In this document: piece by piece, positions 59,001 to 64,000 of the stretch | Position numbering within the stretch: position 1 is the stretch's first letter | Layout: each line of letters begins with the position of its first letter | Assembly: GCF_010723575.1 (NCBI RefSeq) | Contig: NZ_BLKZ01000001.1 | Coordinates: 3,410,001 to 3,474,000 of the forward strand | Length of the DNA stretch: 64,000 nucleotides | Source of the DNA: Mycobacterium bourgelatii | GTDB lineage: Bacteria > Actinomycetota > Actinomycetes > Mycobacteriales > Mycobacteriaceae | Direction of reading: 5' to 3' | The notes under the pieces: model-generated | Database searches by the model: none | What the model was told of the DNA's origin: nothing | The model's input: the letters and a program-made list of their open reading frames with translations, nothing else | Made by a program: the position numbers and the translations under genes

Positions 59001-62000
59001 GGGCTCGCACGGCGGAGGCCCCCGCGGCGTGCAGCGACACGCCCTGCCACGCGAACGGAACCAGCACCGAACCTTCCGGGACCTCCGAGCGGTCCGCGGT
59101 CAGGATCACCGCGTGCAACGCGGCGTCCAGCAGCACCGGGTGAACACCGAAACCGGCGACCGACAGTCCGGCGTCGGCGGGCAGCGTCACCTCGGCGAAC
59201 ACCTCGTCACCGCGACGCCAGATCCCGTTCAGTCCCCGGAACGCCGGGCCGTACCCGTAGCCGCGCTCGGCCAACCGCTCGTAGCCGTCGGCGACCTCCA
59301 CCGGTACTGCGCCCACCGGAGGCCACGTCGACAGGTCTGCGGACGGCTGCGTCGAGCCAGGCTTCAGCGAGCCCTCGGCGTGCAACAGCCACCCGGCACC
59401 GGCCTCGGCGCGCGAGTACACCGACACCGCGCGGGCGCCGGACTCATCGGGACCGCCGACGACCACCTGCACGGCGACCGATCCGCGCGACGCTTCGGTG
59501 GGCAGCACCAGCGGCGCCGCCAAGGTCAATTCGTCCACCACGCCGCAGCCGACCTCGTCGCCGGCCCGAATGGCCAGTTCGACGAAACCCGCTCCCGGGA
59601 AGATCGCCACCCCGCCGACGGCGTGGTCCGCGAGCCAGCCCTGGGCGCCGGGCGTCAGGCGGCCGGTCAGGACGACGCCCCCGGAGGCGGGCAATTCGAC
59701 CACGGCACCCAGCAAGGCGTGCTCGCTGGCTTCCAGCCCGAGGTCGGCGGCATCGGTGGCCGCGGCTTCACCGGAAAGCCAGAACCGGCGCCGCTCAAAG
59801 GCATACGTCGGCAGCTCGACGAAGCTCGCCCGTCCGACTGGGGCCACTATGGGGGCCCAGTCGACGCCGGCGCCGGCGACGAAGGCCTGTGCCAGTACGT
59901 TGGTCAGGGTGGCCGGCTCGGGGCGGTCCTTGCGCAACGCCGACACCGTCAAGACGTCCGCGTCGGGCAGCGACTCCTCGACGGCGCCGGCCAGACCGCT
60001 GTTGGGTCCGACTTCGAAGAAGCGGGTGGCGCCGGCGGACTGGGCGAAGCGCACGCTGTCGGCGAATCGTACGGCCTCGCGGACATGCCGCTTCCAGTAC
60101 GCGACGGTTGCGAAATCGTCGCCCGCGAGTTCACCGGTCAGGTTCGAGATGATCGGGATGTTCGGTCGGTTGACCGCGAGACCGCCGGCGACCGTGGCGA
60201 ACTCGTCGATCATCGGGTCCATCAGCGGCGAGTGGAACGCATGCGAGACGGCCAGTTGGTGGATCCGGCGACCCTCGGCGCGGAAGCGTTCCGCGATGGC
60301 GGTCACGGCGTCCTGCGGGCCGGAAATCACCACCGAGCTCGGACCGTTGATCGCGCCGATGCCGACCTCCTCCGTCAGCAGCGGCCGCACTTCCTCTTCG
60401 GTGGCCTGCACGGCGATCATCGCCCCGCCGGCCGGCAGCGACTGCATGAATCGGCCGCGGGCAGCGACCAGCACCGTGGCGTCCTTCAACGACAGCACCC
60501 CGGCGACGTGTGCGGCGGAAATCTCGCCGACCGAGTGGCCCATCACGAAATCTGGTCGCACACCCCAGGATTCGAGCAACCGGAACAGGGCGACCTCGAC
60601 GGCGAACAAAGCGGGTTGCGCAAATTCGGTGCTGTTGAGCAGGTTTTCGTCCCTGCCCCAGATCACGTCACGCAGGGGCCGCAACAGGTGCTGATCCAGT
60701 TCGCCCACCACAGTGTCGAACGCCTCGGCGAACACCGGGTATGCGGCGTGCAATTCCCTTCCCATGCCGAGCAATTGGGAGCCCTGACCCGGGAAGACGA
60801 ACACCGTCTTGCCGTTCGGCTGAGCGGTACCGCGGATCACCGAGGCACCCAGACCGTCTCCGGCCAGTTCGTCCAGCCCGGTCAGCAGCGCGTCACGGTC
60901 GTCGCCGATGACGACGGCCCGATGCTCGAACACCGCACGGCCGGCCAGCGTCCAACCAACGTCGACGACGTCGAGCTCGTGTGCACGCACATGCTCGGCC
61001 AACCGAGCCGCCTGCGCGGTAAGCGCCGTCTCGGTTTTCGCCGACACCACCCAGGGGACCAACGGCGGCTTTGGCTTTGGCTCGACGACCTCCGAAGGGT
61101 CAGCGTCGACGGGCGCGGATTCCACGATGACGTGCGCATTGGTTCCGCTGATCCCGAAGGAAGACACGCCGGCCCGTCTGACGTGGCCGTTAGCCGGCCA
61201 GGGCTGCGGCTGGGTCAACAACGACACCGACCCCATCGACCAATCCACGTGCGGGCTGGGCTCGTCCACATGCAGGGTGGGCGGCAGGAGTTCGTGGCGC
61301 ATCGCCAACACCATCTTGATCACACCTGCCACCCCGGCGGCGGCCTGCGTGTGACCCATGTTCGACTTGATCGACCCCAGCCACAGCGGGGCCCCGTCGT
61401 CCGGGCGCGATTGCCCGTAGGTGGCCAACAACGCTTGCGCCTCAATGGGATCGCCCAGCGTGGTGCCGGTGCCGTGGCCTTCCACCGCGTCGACCTCGGC
61501 CGGGGACAACCCCGCATTGGCCAGCGCCGCCCGCACCACCCGTTGCTGCGACGGCCCATTCGGAGCGGTCAAGCCGTTGGAGGCGCCGTCCTGGTTGATC
61601 GCCGAACCCCGCACCACCGCCAGTACCCGGTGGCCCAATCGCTGCGCGTCGGACAGCCGCTCCACCACCAGCATTCCCCCGCCTTCGGAGAATCCGGTGC
61701 CGTCGGCCGCGCCCGCAAAGGCCTTGCAGCGGCCGTCCGCCGAGAGCCCGCGCATGCGGCTGAACTCGACGAAGATGTCCGGGGTGGCGTTGACGGTGAC
61801 ACCGCCGGCCAGCGCTAGGTCGCACTCGCCCGACCGCAACGACTGCACCGCCATGTGCAGGGCCACCAATGACGACGAGCACGCGGTGTCCACCGACACC
61901 GCCGGGCCTTCCAGGCCCAGCACGTATGCGACCCGGCCCGAGGTCACGCTGCACGACTGCCCGGTCAACCGGAAGCCTTCCAGCGCGTCGCCATGCATGC

Positions 62001-64000
62001 CGTAGGCCTGCGTCATCACCCCGGCGAACACGCCGGTGGCGCTGCCCCGCAACTTGCCCGGGTCGATTCCCGCGCGCTCCAACGCTTCCCAGGACAGTTC
62101 GAGGAACATACGCTGCTGCGGGTCCATTGCCAGCGCCTCACTCGGCGCAACCCCGAAGAACGCGGCGTCGAAGTCGGCAACCCCGTCGACGAAGCCGCCG
62201 GTGCGGGTGTAGCAGGTGCCCGCGACGTCGGGATCCGGGTTGTACAGGCTTGCCAAGTTCCAGCCGCGGTCGTTCGGGAACTCCGAGAGCACGTCGCGGC
62301 CGGAAACCAGCATGTCCCACAGGTCTTCTGGAGACTCGACACCACCCGGGTAGCGGCACGACATGCCCACGATCGCGATGGGGTCGTCGCCAGTCGCGCG
62401 AACCGCCGGGGTGGGCTTGATCTCTTGTGGGACCCCGGCAAGCTCGGTGCGGATGTAGGTCGCCAGTCCGCTCGGCGTCGGGTAGTCGAAGATGAGGGTC
62501 GGCGAAAGGGAAAGGCCGGTCGCGGATTTGAGCCGGTTGCGCATCTCGACCGCGGTCAGCGAGTCGAATCCCAAGTCCTGGAAGGCCTTGTCGGGGTCGA
62601 TGGCTTCGGGCGTGACATTGCCCAACACGGTCGCGATGTGGGACCGGACCAAATCCAGCAGGACGGCGTGTTGTTCGGCCTCGGGCAGGCCGTGCAGGCG
62701 GTGCGCCAGTGCCGATTTTGACTTCGCCGCGGCCAACGAGTCGTCGACCTGCCGACGAATCGGCGTGTTGATGAGGTCACCGAACATCGGCGGCACCGCG
62801 ACCGCGTGGGCACGCAGCGCAGGCAGGTCGATGCGGGCGGGCACCAAGAATGGCTCGTCGACGATCAACGCCGTATCGAACAGCTCCAGCGCGTCCTCTG
62901 ACGACAACGCCAGGATGCCGTCGCGGGCCAGCCGGGCGCGGTCGGCGGCATCCATTCCGCCCGTCATCGCGCTGGCCTGTTCCCACAGACCCCAGCCCAG
63001 CGACATGGCCGGCAGGCGATGGGCCCGGCGGTGCGCGGCCAGCGCGTCCAGGAAGCAGTTGGCCGCCGCGTAGTTGCCCTGACCCGACGAGCCCACCAGC
63101 CCCGCCATGGACGAAAACAGCACGAACGCAGACAGATTCATCTCACGAGTGAGCTCGTGCAGGTTCCACGCGGCATCGACCTTGGCGCGCAGCACCGAAT
63201 CGATGCGTTCCGGCGTCAGGGACGAGATCACGGCGTCGTCGAGCACACCGGCGGCATGGATCACCGCAGTCAGCGGGTGTTGTGCGGGGATGTCTTCGAT
63301 CACCTGGGCCAGCGCCGCACGATCGGCCGCATCACACGCGACGACCTGCACCTGCGCGCCGGCCGCGGCCAGCTCGGCCACCAACTCCGCGGCTTCCGGT
63401 GCGTCCGGGCCGCGTCGGCTCAGCAACACCAGGTGACGTGCCCCGTGCCGAGTCACCACGTGACGCGCCAGTGCCGAACCCGCCATTCCGGTACCACCGG
63501 TGATCAGGACGGTGCCGGTACCCAGTGCACCACCTGGGCCAAAAGGCACAGTCATGACGACCTTGCCGATGTGGCGGGCCTGACTCAGGTAGCGCAGCGC
63601 CGCCGGTGCCCGCCGCACATCGAATGTCGTGACCGGCAATGGGCGCAGCACGCCGGTGTCGAAGAGTTGGGCGAGCTCGAGCATCCATTGGTGCATGCGC
63701 GGGCGGCCCGGCTCGAACAGGTCGAAGGCGCGATAGCGCACACCCGGGTATTCCTCGGCGATCGCGCCGGGGTCACGGATGTCGGTCTTGCCCATCTCCA
63801 GGAAGATCCCGCCTGGGGCGACCAATCGCAGTGATGCGTCGACGAATTCGCCGGCCAGCGAGTCGAGCACCACATCCATGCCTCGCCCGCCGGTGGCCGC
63901 GCGGAACTTGTCCTCGAAGGCCAGGCTGCGCGAATCGGAGATGTGGTCGTCGTCAAAGCCCATGGCGCGCAGGGTGTCCCACTTGCCCTTGCTGGCCGTG
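56059..64000 (-). CDS. pks12: mycoketide polyketide synthase Pks12, C-terminal part (5' end outside window)
   Basis: About 2646 codons are present; the frame stays open through the right edge, so the gene is partial. Reading from the edge: end of an ER domain (FDDDHISDSRSLAFEDKFRA), KR (TVLITGGTGMAGSALARHVV), ACP (LGFDSLTAVEMRNRL near 62570), then module 2: KS (IVGMSCRYPGG; active Cys at 61879-61881 in VDTACSSSLVA; EGHGTGTTLGDP; NMGHTQAA), AT (GHSVGEISAAH, Ser at 60532-60534), DH (LADHAVGGVAIFPG), ER (58300-57400), KR (TVLITGGTGMAGSALARH) and ACP near 56420. The two KR-ACP blocks are close repeats. In M. tuberculosis Pks12 is a 4151-residue bimodular enzyme making the mycoketide chain of mannosyl-phosphomycoketides. 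Confidence 0.95.
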   Translation of the reverse strand, partial: TASKGKWDTLRAMGFDDDHISDSRSLAFEDKFRAATGGRGMDVVLDSLAGEFVDASLRLVAPGGIFLEMGKTDIRDPGAIAEEYPGVRYRAFDLFEPGRPRMHQWMLELAQLFDTGVLRPLPVTTFDVRRAPAALRYLSQARHIGKVVMTVPFGPGGALGTGTVLITGGTGMAGSALARHVVTRHGARHLVLLSRRGPDAPEAAELVAELAAAGAQVQVVACDAADRAALAQVIEDIPAQHPLTAVIHAAGVLDDAVISSLTPERIDSVLRAKVDAAWNLHELTREMNLSAFVLFSSMAGLVGSSGQGNYAAANCFLDALAAHRRAHRLPAMSLGWGLWEQASAMTGGMDAADRARLARDGILALSSEDALELFDTALIVDEPFLVPARIDLPALRAHAVAVPPMFGDLINTPIRRQVDDSLAAAKSKSALAHRLHGLPEAEQHAVLLDLVRSHIATVLGNVTPEAIDPDKAFQDLGFDSLTAVEMRNRLKSATGLSLSPTLIFDYPTPSGLATYIRTELAGVPQEIKPTPAVRATGDDPIAIVGMSCRYPGGVESPEDLWDMLVSGRDVLSEFPNDRGWNLASLYNPDPDVAGTCYTRTGGFVDGVADFDAAFFGVAPSEALAMDPQQRMFLELSWEALERAGIDPGKLRGSATGVFAGVMTQAYGMHGDALEGFRLTGQSCSVTSGRVAYVLGLEGPAVSVDTACSSSLVALHMAVQSLRSGECDLALAGGVTVNATPDIFVEFSRMRGLSADGRCKAFAGAADGTGFSEGGGMLVVERLSDAQRLGHRVLAVVRGSAINQDGASNGLTAPNGPSQQRVVRAALANAGLSPAEVDAVEGHGTGTTLGDPIEAQALLATYGQSRPDDGAPLWLGSIKSNMGHTQAAAGVAGVIKMVLAMRHELLPPTLHVDEPSPHVDWSMGSVSLLTQPQPWPANGHVRRAGVSSFGISGTNAHVIVESAPVDADPSEVVEPKPKPPLVPWVVSAKTETALTAQAARLAEHVRAHELDVVDVGWTLAGRAVFEHRAVVIGDDRDALLTGLDELAGDGLGASVIRGTAQPNGKTVFVFPGQGSQLLGMGRELHAAYPVFAEAFDTVVGELDQHLLRPLRDVIWGRDENLLNSTEFAQPALFAVEVALFRLLESWGVRPDFVMGHSVGEISAAHVAGVLSLKDATVLVAARGRFMQSLPAGGAMIAVQATEEEVRPLLTEEVGIGAINGPSSVVISGPQDAVTAIAERFRAEGRRIHQLAVSHAFHSPLMDPMIDEFATVAGGLAVNRPNIPIISNLTGELAGDDFATVAYWKRHVREAVRFADSVRFAQSAGATRFFEVGPNSGLAGAVEESLPDADVLTVSALRKDRPEPATLTNVLAQAFVAGAGVDWAPIVAPVGRASFVELPTYAFERRRFWLSGEAAATDAADLGLEASEHALLGAVVELPASGGVVLTGRLTPGAQGWLADHAVGGVAIFPGAGFVELAIRAGDEVGCGVVDELTLAAPLVLPTEASRGSVAVQVVVGGPDESGARAVSVYSRAEAGAGWLLHAEGSLKPGSTQPSADLSTWPPVGAVPVEVADGYERLAERGYGYGPAFRGLNGIWRRGDEVFAEVTLPADAGLSVAGFGVHPVLLDAALHAVILTADRSEVPEGSVLVPFAWQGVSLHAAGASAVRARIAPVGPSSVSIELTDALGLPVLSVASMLARPVTDQQLRAAVSGSGPDRLFEVIWSAQPQQAVEPTSVQPWDATELDITEIGAANVLFESAPVAGDVVAGVYTATSSVLEVLQLWLSHDGTGTLVVTTRGAVALPGEDITDLAGAAVWGVVRSAQTENPGRIVLVDTDADLDEMAVGAILAVGEPQVLWRDGHVYTGRVHGSRAVNALLVPPGDMPWRMGMSSPGTFENLRLEPIPDADAPLAPGQVRVALSAIAANFRDVMIALGLYPDPDAVMGVEASGVVVETTGDGGRFAIGDRVMGLFPEGTGTVAVTDHRLLVKVPAGWSHTAAATTSVVFATAYYALTDLAAVQPGQRILVHAAAGGVGMAAVQLARHWGLEVFATASKGKWDTLRSMGFDDDHIADSRSLEFEDKFRAITGGRGVDVVLDSLAGDFVDASLRLVAPGGVFLEMGKTDIREPEVVAAEHPGVRYRAFDLFESGPDRIAQMLAELAALFADDVLRPLPVTTFDVRRAPAALRYLSQARHVGKVVMTMPDAWAAGTVLITGGTGMAGSALARHVVTRHGVRNLVLVSRRGPDAPGAEELTAELTATGAQVQIVACDAADRAALAKVIADIPVQQPLSAVIHAAGTLDDAVVTSLTPERMEAVLRAKVDAAWNLHELTRDLDIAAFVMFSSIAGLAGAAGQANYAAGNSFLDALAAYRRSQGLPAISLGWGLWDQASAMTGELASVDFKRLARDGIVAMSSDEALELLDTAMIVDEPFLLPAHIDLAALRVKFDSGTLPPMFVDLINAPTRRQVDDSLAAAKSKSALLQRLDGLPEDEQHALLLDLVRSNIATVLGSNSAEAIDPDRAFQELGFDSLTAVEMRNRLKSATGLPLSPTLIFDYPNSAALAGYMHRELLGAAAEPAPVAAPGEAELQRVVASIPIKRLRQAGVLDVLLALANETDVPTSSHQAATGEKDLAEMDLEDLVNAAFMDDDE

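Noticed and set aside
58795..61818. 1007-codon plus-strand open frame
   Set aside because: It is antisense to the Pks12 KS-AT-DH domains with intact catalytic motifs; high GC produces such shadows.

Overview
The window looks like the chromosome of a slow-growing, pathogen-related Mycobacterium. The DNA is high in GC, there is a full ESX (type VII) secretion cluster with PE and PPE genes, and two PE_PGRS genes, a family mostly confined to the M. tuberculosis/M. kansasii/M. marinum branch. The gene series Rv2042c-like, pncA, lipT, lppI, Rv2047c-like, pks12 follows the M. tuberculosis H37Rv order (Rv2042c to Rv2048c), with extra genes between members. The species cannot be fixed from sequence alone.

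Region 1 (1-27.8 kb) is the secretion cluster. After a truncated DUF3097 gene comes a divergent pair: a DUF1023 alpha/beta hydrolase and a small EspC-like protein. A minus-strand ESX operon follows. Read in the direction of transcription it is eccA, eccB, eccC (fused, three ATPase domains), PE, PPE, two WXG100-type esx genes, espG, a ParA/EspI-like ATPase, eccD, mycP, eccE and a small EspR-like HTH gene. Upstream are a coiled-coil protein and a divergent TetR regulator. Next are three translationally coupled minus-strand genes (membrane protein, large Pro/Ala-rich Rv3899c/EspK-like protein, Gln/Ala-rich EspJ-like protein) and three divergent plus-strand genes led by a YbaB/EspL-like protein. 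The order matches ESX-3 with an added ATPase gene, as in ESX-1 and ESX-2. It does not sit beside the M. tuberculosis ESX-2 neighbours, so the type is uncertain.

Region 2 (27.8-36.3 kb) holds mostly metabolic genes: an ECF sigma factor with a divergent DoxX protein, the Rv2042c-like gene and pncA, a DoxX-like protein with an unusual 11-residue repeat tail, gluconokinase, an aminoglycoside-phosphotransferase-like protein, lipT and lppI.

Region 3 (36.3-53.5 kb) is inserted between lppI and the Rv2047c homologue, which are neighbours in M. tuberculosis. It carries an SDR, a P450 with a divergent TetR regulator, an intact PE_PGRS gene and a tandem broken copy. The broken copy is split by an IS1380-family element whose ends and 4-bp target duplication can be read directly. 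Beyond it are a hydrolase remnant, a second IS1380-type element, two head-to-head IS110 elements, a 13E12/DUF222 HNH protein and a DUF2243 membrane protein. All four transposase genes are frameshifted.

Region 4 (53.5-64 kb) returns to conserved sequence: the Rv2047c-like epimerase/PEP-utiliser protein and the 3' two-thirds of pks12, the mycoketide synthase, which runs off the right edge. No rRNA, tRNA or CRISPR array was seen.
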